Assembly (NCBI GenBank): GCA_945901065.1
Contig: CAMDKI010000005.1
Coordinates: forward strand, 124,001 to 188,000
Length of the DNA stretch: 64,000 nt
Direction: 5' to 3'
Origin: Chitinophaga pinensis
Lineage (GTDB): Bacteria > Bacteroidota > Bacteroidia > Chitinophagales > CAIOSU01
A program made the translations under genes and the position numbers. Below the pieces are notes generated by a model. That model had not been told where the DNA came from and made no database searches. It was given only the letters and a program-made list of their open reading frames with translations. This document shows, in pieces, positions 52,680-60,880 of this stretch. The number at the start of each line of letters is the position of its first letter. Within the stretch, counting starts at the first letter, position 1.

Positions 52680-55415
52680 ATGACTGGTCAACACTTGAGT
52701 ATACTGATAGCAGAAGATAACGAGGCCGATGCATTGCTTCTAAAACGCGCCATTAAGCAATTGTTTGGTGTAGAGCTTACCCTTGTAGAATTTGATAATC
52801 TTTTAGCCATAAAAGAATACTTGGCGCAGCACAAAGCCGACATTGTATTGCTGGATATAAACCTGCCAGATAGCAACGACGAAATTTCTTTTGAGTTTAT
52901 CAGGGAACACAAAGGCAAGCAGCCAATAATAGTGTTTTCAGGCCGCCAAACCGAAGAGTTACGGCGCACAGCTATAAAAGCAGGGGCTCAAGATTTTATA
53001 GTAAAAGGGCAGCATGATTATAGGCAACTTGATAGGACCATATATTATGCTATAGAGCGATTCTCGCTACAGCACCAAGTGGAGCAATATGCTCAAGAAA
53101 TAAAGACCTACAAAGATAAATTGGTTGAGGCGCAAGCCATAGCTCAATTGGGGCACTGGGAATACGATGCGTTCAATATGATTTTCTTTTGGTCGTTGCA
53201 AGCATTGGGTATTTTGGAGCTTCCAATCAATAAAAAGCGGATGTCCATTCGCGATTTTTTAGATGTAGTAGTTGAGAACGACCGGCGCACCGTCATGGAA
53301 ACCTTTCGCCAAGCAATTGAAGACAACAGCGATTTTAATATCGATATAGCTGTATTGTTATCTGACCTTACCATTAAACAGATAAACTTGCGGGTGCGCT
53401 CGAGCCATGAAGATAGTCTCGACCGGAAAATTATTGTCGGTACCATTCAAGACATATCGGGCCGGAAACGAATTGAGGAGGCATTGAAAAAGAGTGAGGA
53501 AAAGTACCACAGCTTGTTTGAGCAAAGCCGCGATGCCATTTACATTACTAGTAGGGATGGTCACTTTGCCGATTTCAACAAGGCCACTTTGGAGATATTT
53601 GGCTATGAGCATGAGGAAATGAAAAAACTCAATGTACGCGATATCTACCTCAATCCTTTTGAGCGGGTGAAGTTCAAAAAAGAAATTGAGGAGAAAGGAT
53701 TTGTAAGAGATTTTGAATTGAAACTGCGCCGGAAAGACGGCACCAAAATTGATTGCATGATTACCGCCTCGCTTTGGCACTCCAATGAAGGTAAACTGAT
53801 GGGTTACCAAGGCACCATTAGAGATATTACAGAAAAGCGTAGAGGGGAAGAACTAGTAAAAGAAAAGGAAATTGCCCAGCGGTCGGCCAAAATGAAAGAA
53901 CGTTTTTTGGCCAATATGAGCCACGAAATACGCACTCCTATTAATGCCATTAATGGGTTAACCCACTTGCTGCAGCAAACCAACATTGATGAGCGTCAGC
54001 GCGAATACATAACTGGCATACGAACCTCTTCGGAACATTTGTTGGAGTTGATAAACGACATCCTGGATTTTACGAAAATTGAAGCAGGTAAAATTATTTT
54101 CGAGTCCGTTGATTTTCACTTGGGCAGCGTTTTACAACAAATCATCAGCACCCTGCGGTTTAAAGCCGCCGATAAGAAAATAGAATTGCACTTAGAGGCT
54201 GACTCAGAACTGCCCGAAGCATTGATAGGCGACCCATTAAGGTTGAAGCAGATATTGATAAACCTGTTGAGTAATGCAGTTAAGTTTACTGACTATGGCT
54301 TTGTAAAACTTAAAGTAAAACTGCTGGAGAAAATAGAGGATGACTACGTAATCAGTTTTACGGTTGAAGATACTGGCATAGGTATACCTGCCGATAAGCT
54401 AGATAGCGTGTTTAGTAGCTTTACGCAGTTAAACCAAGAGCTGAACAGAAAAGCAGAAGGTACGGGCCTAGGGCTTACCATAACGCGCCAATTTGTTGAG
54501 TTGCAAGGTGGTACCATTTCGGTGAGGAGCAAAATTGGCAGTGGCTCTAGTTTTAATGTTATATTGAAGTACAAAAAGGGTGGGGCAGTGGCCGATAAGC
54601 CCATGGAGAGCGGCCCGAACAGTGGTTTTAACGTGACGGATATAGGCGCTAAGCGCATACTAATAGTTGAGGATAAAAAGCTAAACCAGCTTGTAGCCAA
54701 CGAGATGTTGCACCAATGGTGGAAAAATATAGAAACCGATATAGCCGAAAATGGCCGTATTGCGGTAGAAATGTTGCAACAGCGATCATTCGACATTGTG
54801 CTAATGGATGTGCAAATGCCGGAGATGGATGGGTTGGAGGCTACCCGATTTATTCGCAAGCGGTTTATTCCGCCAGCCAGCGATGTGCCAATTTTGGCCA
54901 TGACGGCTTTTGCTACTACCGGCGAAGCTGATAAGTGCATTGAAGCGGGCATGAACGATTATATATCAAAACCTTTTGAGCCACAGCACTTGCACGATAA
55001 AATAGTGGCCTTGCTCTATTTTAAAGACTCAGTAAAACCAGGGGCTACAACTACTGCCCGGAGCAATGAAGAGGCTCAATCGCTAGAAGTATTGGACTTA
55101 ACATACCTTGACCGTATTACTGGCGGCAACGAAAACTTGCGCAAACAAATAGTGCAGTTGCTATTAACTGAAACGCCTGATGAGCTGCAAAAGCTGGAGG
55201 CATTTACCAAAGAAGCTAACTGGACAAGAGTGCGTGGTGTAGCGCACAAAATGAAATCGTCGGCAACCTATTTGGGCCTTTCGCAAACATTAAGCCGATT
55301 GAAGCAGATTGAAGAAAACGCCAACGGATTAACTAACTTGGAGGATATACCAAATTGGGTAAGTGAGGCTAGTAAGAATTTGAATAAGGCGTTGGAGGTT
55401 TTGAAGGGTGCATAA
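52680..55415 (+). CDS. orphan hybrid sensor histidine kinase (REC-PAS-PAS-HisKA-HATPase-REC-Hpt)
   Basis: 911 residues with no membrane segment, so cytosolic. Domain order: N-terminal receiver (about 7-125, phospho-Asp D59 in IVLLDINLPDS), a coiled linker, PAS (about 155-265, GHWEYDAFNM), PAS (about 275-390, DAIYITSRDGHFADFNKATL), HisKA with H415 in NMSHEIRTPIN, HATPase (QILINLLSNAVKF, VEDTGIGIP, GTGLGLTI), a second receiver (about 655-780, D710 in IVLMDVQMPEMDG) and Hpt with H856 (VAHKMKSSATYLG). The order allows a full phosphorelay inside one protein, and the N-terminal receiver could take input from another kinase. No output regulator gene is adjacent. Confidence 0.93.
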   Translation: MTGQHLSILIAEDNEADALLLKRAIKQLFGVELTLVEFDNLLAIKEYLAQHKADIVLLDINLPDSNDEISFEFIREHKGKQPIIVFSGRQTEELRRTAIKAGAQDFIVKGQHDYRQLDRTIYYAIERFSLQHQVEQYAQEIKTYKDKLVEAQAIAQLGHWEYDAFNMIFFWSLQALGILELPINKKRMSIRDFLDVVVENDRRTVMETFRQAIEDNSDFNIDIAVLLSDLTIKQINLRVRSSHEDSLDRKIIVGTIQDISGRKRIEEALKKSEEKYHSLFEQSRDAIYITSRDGHFADFNKATLEIFGYEHEEMKKLNVRDIYLNPFERVKFKKEIEEKGFVRDFELKLRRKDGTKIDCMITASLWHSNEGKLMGYQGTIRDITEKRRGEELVKEKEIAQRSAKMKERFLANMSHEIRTPINAINGLTHLLQQTNIDERQREYITGIRTSSEHLLELINDILDFTKIEAGKIIFESVDFHLGSVLQQIISTLRFKAADKKIELHLEADSELPEALIGDPLRLKQILINLLSNAVKFTDYGFVKLKVKLLEKIEDDYVISFTVEDTGIGIPADKLDSVFSSFTQLNQELNRKAEGTGLGLTITRQFVELQGGTISVRSKIGSGSSFNVILKYKKGGAVADKPMESGPNSGFNVTDIGAKRILIVEDKKLNQLVANEMLHQWWKNIETDIAENGRIAVEMLQQRSFDIVLMDVQMPEMDGLEATRFIRKRFIPPASDVPILAMTAFATTGEADKCIEAGMNDYISKPFEPQHLHDKIVALLYFKDSVKPGATTTARSNEEAQSLEVLDLTYLDRITGGNENLRKQIVQLLLTETPDELQKLEAFTKEANWTRVRGVAHKMKSSATYLGLSQTLSRLKQIEENANGLTNLEDIPNWVSEASKNLNKALEVLKGA

Positions 55416-55496
55416 TAAGGGCTTTGGATTGATAGGCTCAAAATATTTCCTTATTTCAATCGACATTACCGTAGTTCACGATTTCGTTTAATGAAA

Positions 55497-55513
55497 TTGG
55501 CAACTTTTTTGCC
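55497..55513 (+). promoter_or_regulatory. sigma-54-like promoter of the lemA-TPM operon
   Basis: TTGGCAAC-TTTT-TTGCC keeps both invariant pairs of the RpoN consensus, GG at 55499-55500 and GC at 55511-55512, with exact N10 spacing. Transcription would start near 55524, about 50 nt ahead of lemA. Confidence 0.5.
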
Positions 55514-55574
55514 GTAGTTTGCATTACAATCTATAAACAACAAAAGAGATTTAACTTAAAAAGACAATAACATT

Positions 55575-56165
55575 ATGAGCACAGGCTTAAAAATTGGTTT
55601 GGTTATTCTTGCCGTAATTTTGCTTTTTGGTGGATGCGGCGTAAGCGGTTACAACTCATTGGTAAACACGAGTTTGAGTGTTGAAGAGTCTTGGGCAAAT
55701 GTACAGGTACAATATCAGCGCAGGGCCGATTTGATTCCCAACTTGGTGAGCACCATTAAAGGTTCTGGCGATTTTGAGCAATCAACTTTAATGGGTGTAA
55801 TTGAAGCCCGCAGCAATGCTACTAGCATCAATATCAATGCCGATGATCTTACCCCAGAAACCATGGCTAAATTTGAAGCGGCCCAAAACCAATTGAGCTC
55901 TTCACTTTCAAAGCTATTGGTTACTGTGGAGCGTTATCCTGATTTGAAAACCACTAAAGCATATCAAGATTTGATGATTGCTTTGGAAGGTGCCGAGAAC
56001 AGGATAACCAAGGCTAGGCAGGATTATACCGCTGCAGTAAAAAACTACAACTCAAACGTGCTTACCTTCCCTAAAAACATTTTGGCGGGTATGTTCGGAT
56101 TCCAGAAGAAACCAAACTTCGAGGCTAAGGAAGGCGCCGATGCTGTTCCAGAAGTGAAATTTTAA
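55575..56165 (+). CDS. lemA: LemA family protein
   Basis: 196 residues. One N-terminal hydrophobic segment (about 6-23, IGLVILAVILLFGGCGVS), with a Cys in a possible lipobox (FGGC), is followed by the family hallmark GYNSLVNTSLSVEESWANVQ and YQRRADLIPNLVSTIKG near 46-62, then long helices (SSSLSKLLVTVERYPDLK; RITKARQDYTAAVKNYN). LemA proteins are membrane-anchored helical proteins of unclear function, often next to TPM-domain proteins, as here: two TPM genes follow, the first after 2 bases. Confidence 0.93.
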   Translation: MSTGLKIGLVILAVILLFGGCGVSGYNSLVNTSLSVEESWANVQVQYQRRADLIPNLVSTIKGSGDFEQSTLMGVIEARSNATSININADDLTPETMAKFEAAQNQLSSSLSKLLVTVERYPDLKTTKAYQDLMIALEGAENRITKARQDYTAAVKNYNSNVLTFPKNILAGMFGFQKKPNFEAKEGADAVPEVKF

Positions 56166-56167
56166 CA

Positions 56168-56611
56168 ATGCCGAAAGCTAAAGATTTCTTTACCGTTGCC
56201 GAGAGCGAGCAAATCGTTCAAGCCATTCGTGATGCTGAGAAAGCCACGTCGGGCGAGATACGGGTGCACTTAGAGGAAAAATGCAAAGGCGATGCGCTTG
56301 AACGAGCCATAGCATTGTTTGATATCCTCAAAATGGATGTAACCGAGCTCCACAACGGGGTTATCATCTACTTAGCGGTTGAGGATAAGAAGTTCGCTAT
56401 TTATGGCGGTAAGGGCATCAACGAAAAAGTACCGGCCAACTTTTGGCAACAAACCCGCGATGTTATGCAAGCCCATTTCAAGGAGGGACGTTTTGCGCAA
56501 GGCCTTTCAGAAGGCATTTTGCAAGCAGGGCAGCAGCTGAAAACGTATTTCCCTTACCAGAAAGAAGATGCAAATGAACTGGATGACAATATATCTTACC
56601 ATCATGATTAG
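56168..56611 (+). CDS. TPM-domain protein (cytosolic form)
   Basis: 147 residues, nearly all one TPM (TLP18.3/Psb32/MOLO-1) domain: FFTVAESEQIVQAIRDAEKA near 7-26, TSGEIRVHLEE near 27-37, NGVIIYLAVEDKKFAIYGGK near 64-83, then GINEKVPANFW and FAQGLSEGILQAGQQLKTYF. No signal peptide or membrane segment is seen, unlike the next gene. TPM domains have been reported as phosphatases in plants and as scaffold domains elsewhere; activity here is unknown. It lies 2 bases after lemA and its end overlaps the following gene. Confidence 0.9.
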   Translation: MPKAKDFFTVAESEQIVQAIRDAEKATSGEIRVHLEEKCKGDALERAIALFDILKMDVTELHNGVIIYLAVEDKKFAIYGGKGINEKVPANFWQQTRDVMQAHFKEGRFAQGLSEGILQAGQQLKTYFPYQKEDANELDDNISYHHD

Positions 56612-57344
56612 AGGTAAAGCTATATGGGGCTTAATTTTGCTGTTTGGCACTTTCTTAGCGGCAGCCCAAGATACTCCTGATAAATCCGGTACTTTGGTAA
56701 ACGATTGGGCACAGTTGTTTAGTGGGGATCAGCGCAGCGCATTAGAAATAAAGTTGGTTAATTTTAATGATACCAACTCAACTCAAATTGTGGTTATTAC
56801 TCAAAACAGCATCGACCGTGAGTTGAACGAATATGGTACCGATATTATTGAAAAGTGGGGCATCGGCCAAAAAGGGCTCGATAATGGTGTGTTATTGATT
56901 ATAGACCCCGCAAAGCGCAATACCTATATTGCCACGGGCAGTGGTGCCGAGGGTTGGTTGCCCGATATTTTGGCCAAAAGGATAGTGGACGATAATTTGT
57001 TGCCGGCATTTAAGCAAGGTCAGTATTACGAGGGTGTTGATGAGGCTACCAACATAATTATGAAGCTAGCCACTGGCGAGTACACGGCAGCCGATGTAAA
57101 ATCGCCAACTAGCAAAGCCAACAAAAAACCAAGCTGGGTTAAATTGATTCCCTTTGCATTGTTTATGCTAGTTTTCCTCTTTTTTAGGAATAAAGGTGGT
57201 CGTGGTGGTGGCGGCGGTTGGATAATGACCGGCGGTGGTTTTGGTGGTTACTCTGGTGGCGGTGGTTTCAGTGGCGGCGGTGGTGGTTTTGGAGGTTTCG
57301 GCGGCGGCGGCTCTAGCGGCGGCGGTGCTGGAGGTAGTTGGTAG
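56604..57344 (+). CDS. exported membrane-anchored TPM-domain protein with glycine-rich tail
   Basis: 246 residues from the ATG at 56604, which begins a normal signal peptide (IRGKAIWGLILLFGTFLAAAQ); two earlier in-frame ATGs (56568, 56583) lie deeper in the previous gene and would spoil it. The TPM domain covers about 30-165 (VNDWAQLFSGDQRSALEIKL, QIVVITQNS, YIATGSGAEGWLPDILA). A single TM helix (LIPFALFMLVFLFF) near 188-201 is followed by a tail of about 45 residues, mostly Gly with Phe, Ser and Tyr, ending GGAGGSW. This is the YgcG-type layout. The TPM domain should be periplasmic and the Gly tail cytosolic. It overlaps the previous gene by 8 bases, last of the lemA operon. Confidence 0.9.
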   Translation: MIRGKAIWGLILLFGTFLAAAQDTPDKSGTLVNDWAQLFSGDQRSALEIKLVNFNDTNSTQIVVITQNSIDRELNEYGTDIIEKWGIGQKGLDNGVLLIIDPAKRNTYIATGSGAEGWLPDILAKRIVDDNLLPAFKQGQYYEGVDEATNIIMKLATGEYTAADVKSPTSKANKKPSWVKLIPFALFMLVFLFFRNKGGRGGGGGWIMTGGGFGGYSGGGGFSGGGGGFGGFGGGGSSGGGAGGSW

Positions 57345-57483
57345 ACTTATGGTCTTTTCCCATTCGTCTTAAGCGCTTAGAAATTAGCACATTCTCAAAT
57401 GGAGGTGGTATCTTTGGATAGCAATCGTGAGTACTTTTTAGTGTAATACCGCGTTATATTTATTAAATAAGTTTGCTGGCCAA

Positions 57484-57705
57484 ATGAAAACACTGCAAAT
57501 ACAAATACCCGATTCGTTGGATGAAAATGAGGTTTTAATACTTCTCGGGGGCAAGCTTTATGAGAGCGGCAAGCTGTCACTCGGTCAAGCGGCTGCAATT
57601 GCAGGCTTATCGAAAAAGACTTTCATAGAAGTTGTTGGTAAGTATGGAGTATCTGTTTTTTCTTCCACTTTAGAAGATTTTGACCATGACCTCAAAAACG
57701 CGTGA
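57484..57705 (+). CDS. UPF0175 family antitoxin-like protein
   Basis: 73 residues. The family pattern is clear: QIPDSLDENEVLILLGGKLY near 6-25, ESGKLSLGQAAAIAGLSKKT near 27-46 (a short helix-turn-helix) and FIEVVGKYGVSVF near 47-59. UPF0175 proteins are found upstream of PIN-like DUF3368 proteins and are taken as antitoxins. Here its 3' end overlaps the DUF3368 gene by 20 bases, so the pair is translationally coupled. Confidence 0.88.
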   Translation: MKTLQIQIPDSLDENEVLILLGGKLYESGKLSLGQAAAIAGLSKKTFIEVVGKYGVSVFSSTLEDFDHDLKNA

Positions 57706-58162
57706 GGTAGTAATAGCAGATACTAGCTGTCTTATCGTTCTCTCTAAAGCGAATTTGTTGCAAGTTCTAAAGGCAATGTATGGCACTGTTAATATAACCC
57801 CTGAAATTGCAGAAGAATTTGGCCTTGAACTTCCTAATTGGATTACTATTGAGCCAGTAAGCGATAAAAAGTTTTTAAGCCTACTTAATTCATTGATTGA
57901 TAAAGGTGTGGCTAGTGCAATAGCCTATGCGATGGAAACTGAAGCAGTTAGTCTTTTAATTTTGGATGACAATAAAGCCAGAAAGGTAGCCAGCGATCTG
58001 GATTTGAATTATACCGGCACATTAGGGATGCTTGCTCAGGCTAAAAATAAAGGTGTATTATCGGAGCTAAAGCCAATTTTAGATAACATTATCACCAATG
58101 GATTTAGGATTGATGATAAATTGCGTGCACATATTTTATCTACAGTTGGCGAGGTTGACTGA
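57686..58162 (+). CDS. DUF3368 PIN-like nuclease, probable toxin
   Basis: 158 residues from the ATG at 57686 (an earlier TTG at 57680 adds two residues). The PIN-like core starts with VVIADTSCLIVLSKANLLQVL near 8-28, where the first Asp is the metal ligand, then NITPEIAEEFG near 37-47, and the second acidic cluster SLLILDDNKARKVASDLDLN near 91-110 ahead of TGTLGMLAQAKNKG near 113-126. DUF3368 proteins are presumed VapC-like RNases. With the overlapping UPF0175 gene it forms a type II toxin-antitoxin candidate. Confidence 0.85.
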   Translation: MTSKTREVVIADTSCLIVLSKANLLQVLKAMYGTVNITPEIAEEFGLELPNWITIEPVSDKKFLSLLNSLIDKGVASAIAYAMETEAVSLLILDDNKARKVASDLDLNYTGTLGMLAQAKNKGVLSELKPILDNIITNGFRIDDKLRAHILSTVGEVD

Positions 58163-58237
58163 GTTACTTTTGCCAATAGTCCATTTGTTAAACAACCTTA
58201 ACCTTTTAAACAATGGACTATCAAAGCCAAAGTAACT
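58161..58237. repeat. large imperfect inverted repeat upstream of mtaB
   Basis: The arms, about 58161-58192 and 58204-58237, share GTTACTTTTG/CAAAGTAAC at the outer ends and AATAGTCCATTTGTT/AACAATGGACTAT inside. Each arm carries a TAnnTTTG-like box on the plus strand (TACTTTTG 58165-58172 and TATCTTTG at 58237-58244). It may be a hairpin ending the toxin mRNA or a regulatory site. Confidence 0.55.
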
Positions 58238-58244
58238 ATCTTTG
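58237..58244 (+). promoter_or_regulatory. -7 promoter box of mtaB, 5 bases from the start codon
   Basis: TATCTTTG fits TAnnTTTG. The ATG is at 58250, so transcription would begin at or near the start codon (leaderless). An upstream TACTTTTG at 58165-58172 could give a longer leader instead. Confidence 0.45.
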
Positions 58245-58249
58245 CCCCG

Positions 58250-59587
58250 ATGAATAAAAGCGTAGCATTTCACACGTTTGGTTGCAAACTGAATTACTCA
58301 GAGACTTCGGCTATTGGCCGCAGCTTTGCGGATGCGGGCTACCAGAAGGTGGAGTTTAATGAAGATGCTAGTGTTTACGTTATCAATACTTGCAGTGTAA
58401 CCGAGTTTGCCGATCGCAAATGCCGGCATTTGGTAAACAAAACCCGTCGCCAAGCACCCGATGCCAAAATAGTGGTTATTGGTTGTTATGCCCAGTTGAA
58501 GCCCGAAGAAATTGCCGCATTCAAAGGCGTTGATTTGGTGCTGGGCGCTAAAGAGAAGTTTAATGTAGTACAGCATATCGAGGCTTTAGCCCCTGAGCAA
58601 GAAGTGGCTGAGGTGCATGCCTGCGCCATTGAGGAAGTTGACTTTTTTACCGATGCTTATTCGTTTGGCGACCGCACCCGTACTTTCTTGAAAGTGCAAG
58701 ATGGTTGCGACTATAGCTGCACGTTTTGCACTATTCCTTTGGCTCGTGGCCGCAGCCGTAGCCCCCGAATTGAAGCGGTAATAAAACAGGCCCATGAAAT
58801 AGCCCAAAGCACCGCCAAAGAAGTGGTGCTTACAGGGGTAAATATCGGTGACTTTGGAAAAGGGGTTAGCGGAGCCAAGAAGAGCGAGGAAGCATTCATT
58901 GATTTGATTCGCGAGCTTGATGAAGTAGAAGGCATTGAGCGTTTCCGTATTTCATCTATTGAGCCTAATTTGCTTACTGATGAGATTATAACATTTGTTG
59001 CAGGAAGCAAGCGCTTTATGCCCCATTTCCATATCCCACTTCAATCGGGCAGCAATAAAGTTTTAAAGGACATGCGCCGCCGTTACCAACGCGAATTGTA
59101 CACGGATCGGGTAGCAACCATTAAACGATTGATGCCGCATTGCTGCATTGGTGTAGATGTAATTGTAGGTTTCCCTGGTGAGACTGAAGAAGACTTTTTA
59201 CAGACATTTAATTTCGTTAACCAACTGGATGTTAGCTATTTGCACGTATTTACTTATAGTGAACGGGTGAATACTCCTGCGGCCGAAATGGGCAATGTGG
59301 TGCCCATGCAAGAGCGCCGCCGCCGAAACGAAATGCTACGGATACTGAGCGAAAAGAAACGAAGGAATTTTTACGAACAGCACTTGGGCGAGCAGCGGCC
59401 CGTGTTATGGGAAACTGAAGCCGATGGACAATATATGCAGGGCTTTACTGATAACTATGTAAATGTTAAACGCCCGTATGTGTTAAGTAAAGGAAATACC
59501 ATAGAAACAGTTAGCCTAACGGCAATAGATGATAGCGGTGATGTGCTTTTGAAGGGCTTCACCGAGAACCACAAAATCACCCAATAA
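58250..59587 (+). CDS. mtaB: tRNA t6A37 methylthiotransferase MtaB
   Basis: 445 residues. The UPF0004 domain has its three cluster cysteines in FGCKLN (C12), NTCSVTE and GCYAQ; the radical SAM cluster is C153-x3-C157-x2-C160 (CDYSCTFC); QSGSNKVLKDMRRRY and DVIVGFPGETEEDF mark the core; a TRAM-like domain ends the protein (MQGFTDNYVNVK...). RFRISSIEP and the length fit MtaB rather than MiaB or RimO. It turns t6A37 into ms2t6A37 in tRNAs reading ANN codons. lgt follows after 12 bases. Confidence 0.93.
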   Translation: MNKSVAFHTFGCKLNYSETSAIGRSFADAGYQKVEFNEDASVYVINTCSVTEFADRKCRHLVNKTRRQAPDAKIVVIGCYAQLKPEEIAAFKGVDLVLGAKEKFNVVQHIEALAPEQEVAEVHACAIEEVDFFTDAYSFGDRTRTFLKVQDGCDYSCTFCTIPLARGRSRSPRIEAVIKQAHEIAQSTAKEVVLTGVNIGDFGKGVSGAKKSEEAFIDLIRELDEVEGIERFRISSIEPNLLTDEIITFVAGSKRFMPHFHIPLQSGSNKVLKDMRRRYQRELYTDRVATIKRLMPHCCIGVDVIVGFPGETEEDFLQTFNFVNQLDVSYLHVFTYSERVNTPAAEMGNVVPMQERRRRNEMLRILSEKKRRNFYEQHLGEQRPVLWETEADGQYMQGFTDNYVNVKRPYVLSKGNTIETVSLTAIDDSGDVLLKGFTENHKITQ

Positions 59588-59599
59588 GCAAATACCATT

Positions 59600-60784
59600 A
59601 TGTTTTCAAGGTCATACGCTAATTTATACTATCTCTTTTCCGATGTTTTTGGAGTTGATATACCCGCACTAAAACTATTTCAAAGCTTTGGTTTCTTTAT
59701 GGCTTTGGCGTTTATGGGTGCCGCCTTTTTCTTGTATCGCGATTTGAAGCGCAAAGAAAAACTAGGACTACTTAAAAGCTATTTCAAGGTAATTGAGGTT
59801 GGCGCTCCTGCAACCCCGTTTGAGCTGATTTCCAACGGCATCATGGGCTTTATCATTGGGTTTAAGATACTTGACTTGGTACTTAATTTTGATGAGCGCA
59901 TTGTTAATCCCCAAGCTTGGCTTGCATCTGGGCAAGGTAATTTTATTGGTGGGCTTTTGGGTGCGGCTGTCATGGCAGGTATTCGTTGGTACGAAAAGAA
60001 TAAAGAAAAGCTCGACAAACCACATAAAGTAACTATTGAGTTTAAGCCTCACCAACAAATTGGTGATATAGTGATGATGGCCGCCGTTGGTGGTATACTA
60101 GGTGCTAAGTTGTTTTATCTATTTGAGTCGCCAGGCAACTTTACCGAATTTATGAAAAACCCATTGGGTTCTTTCTTCGGCGGATTGACTATATACGGGG
60201 GCCTTATTATAGGTGCCATAGTGGTGTTATGGTTTGCCCATAGGCGCAACATGGATAGCGTTCAGCTTGCCGATTCAGCAGCACCTACCTTACTGTTAGC
60301 CAACGGCATTGGTCGCTTAGGTTGCCACGTTGCGGGCGACGGTGATTGGGGCGACCCGAATACAGCTCCAAAACCAGATTGGTTGAGTTGGCTACCCGAC
60401 CGTTGGTGGAGCTTTGATTATGCACATAATGTAAACCAAGTTGGTGAGCAGATAGATGGCTGCGTAGGGCAGTATTGTACGGTTTTGCCGGTGCCTGTTT
60501 ATCCAACTCCGCTATATGAGTTTACCATGCTGGCTATTCTTTTCAGCATACTATGGAGCATCCGCAAAAAGGTAAAAGTGCCTGGACTTATTTTCTCAAT
60601 TTACTTGATATTCAACGGTGTTGAACGGTTTACTATCGAGCAAATTAGGGTAAACACCAAACTCGATTTTATTGGCTTGCCACTTACGCAAGCAGAGTTT
60701 ATTGCCATTTGTTTTGCTTTGGCTGGGGTGGTTGGGTTATTTGTGTTTACCAAACGGTATAAGAATAGTTTAGCTGCCAAGTAA
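59600..60784 (+). CDS. lgt: prolipoprotein diacylglyceryl transferase, Bacteroidota type
   Basis: 394 residues, about 100 more than E. coli Lgt. There are seven or so hydrophobic segments (for example SFGFFMALAFMGAAFFLY and FGGLTIYGGLIIGAIVVLWF). The Lgt signature GRLGNFxNGE of E. coli appears as GRLGCHVAGDGDWG, with Asn replaced by Cys and Glu by Asp; the downstream HPSQLYE element is YPTPLYE. The segment between them is enlarged (WLSWLPDRWWSF...). It moves diacylglycerol to the lipobox cysteine of prelipoproteins in the inner membrane. The lineage-specific signature changes make the call slightly less certain. Confidence 0.85.
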   Translation: MFSRSYANLYYLFSDVFGVDIPALKLFQSFGFFMALAFMGAAFFLYRDLKRKEKLGLLKSYFKVIEVGAPATPFELISNGIMGFIIGFKILDLVLNFDERIVNPQAWLASGQGNFIGGLLGAAVMAGIRWYEKNKEKLDKPHKVTIEFKPHQQIGDIVMMAAVGGILGAKLFYLFESPGNFTEFMKNPLGSFFGGLTIYGGLIIGAIVVLWFAHRRNMDSVQLADSAAPTLLLANGIGRLGCHVAGDGDWGDPNTAPKPDWLSWLPDRWWSFDYAHNVNQVGEQIDGCVGQYCTVLPVPVYPTPLYEFTMLAILFSILWSIRKKVKVPGLIFSIYLIFNGVERFTIEQIRVNTKLDFIGLPLTQAEFIAICFALAGVVGLFVFTKRYKNSLAAK

Positions 60785-60815
60785 CTGTTTATTACACAAC
60801 TGTGGTACAAATTTT

Positions 60816-60823
60816 TATATTTG
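60816..60823 (+). promoter_or_regulatory. -7 promoter box of the glycosyltransferase gene
   Basis: TATATTTG fits TAnnTTTG; the leader to the ATG at 60881 would be about 50 nt. No convincing -33 element. Confidence 0.35.
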
Positions 60824-60880
60824 CCATCATGCGCAATCATTGCGCTGTGTAATACTAGAAATGCTTGATTGATAGTGGTT

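Noticed and set aside
54344-54952. Minus-strand ORF of 202 codons
   Set aside because: Antisense to the HATPase and receiver domains of the hybrid kinase.
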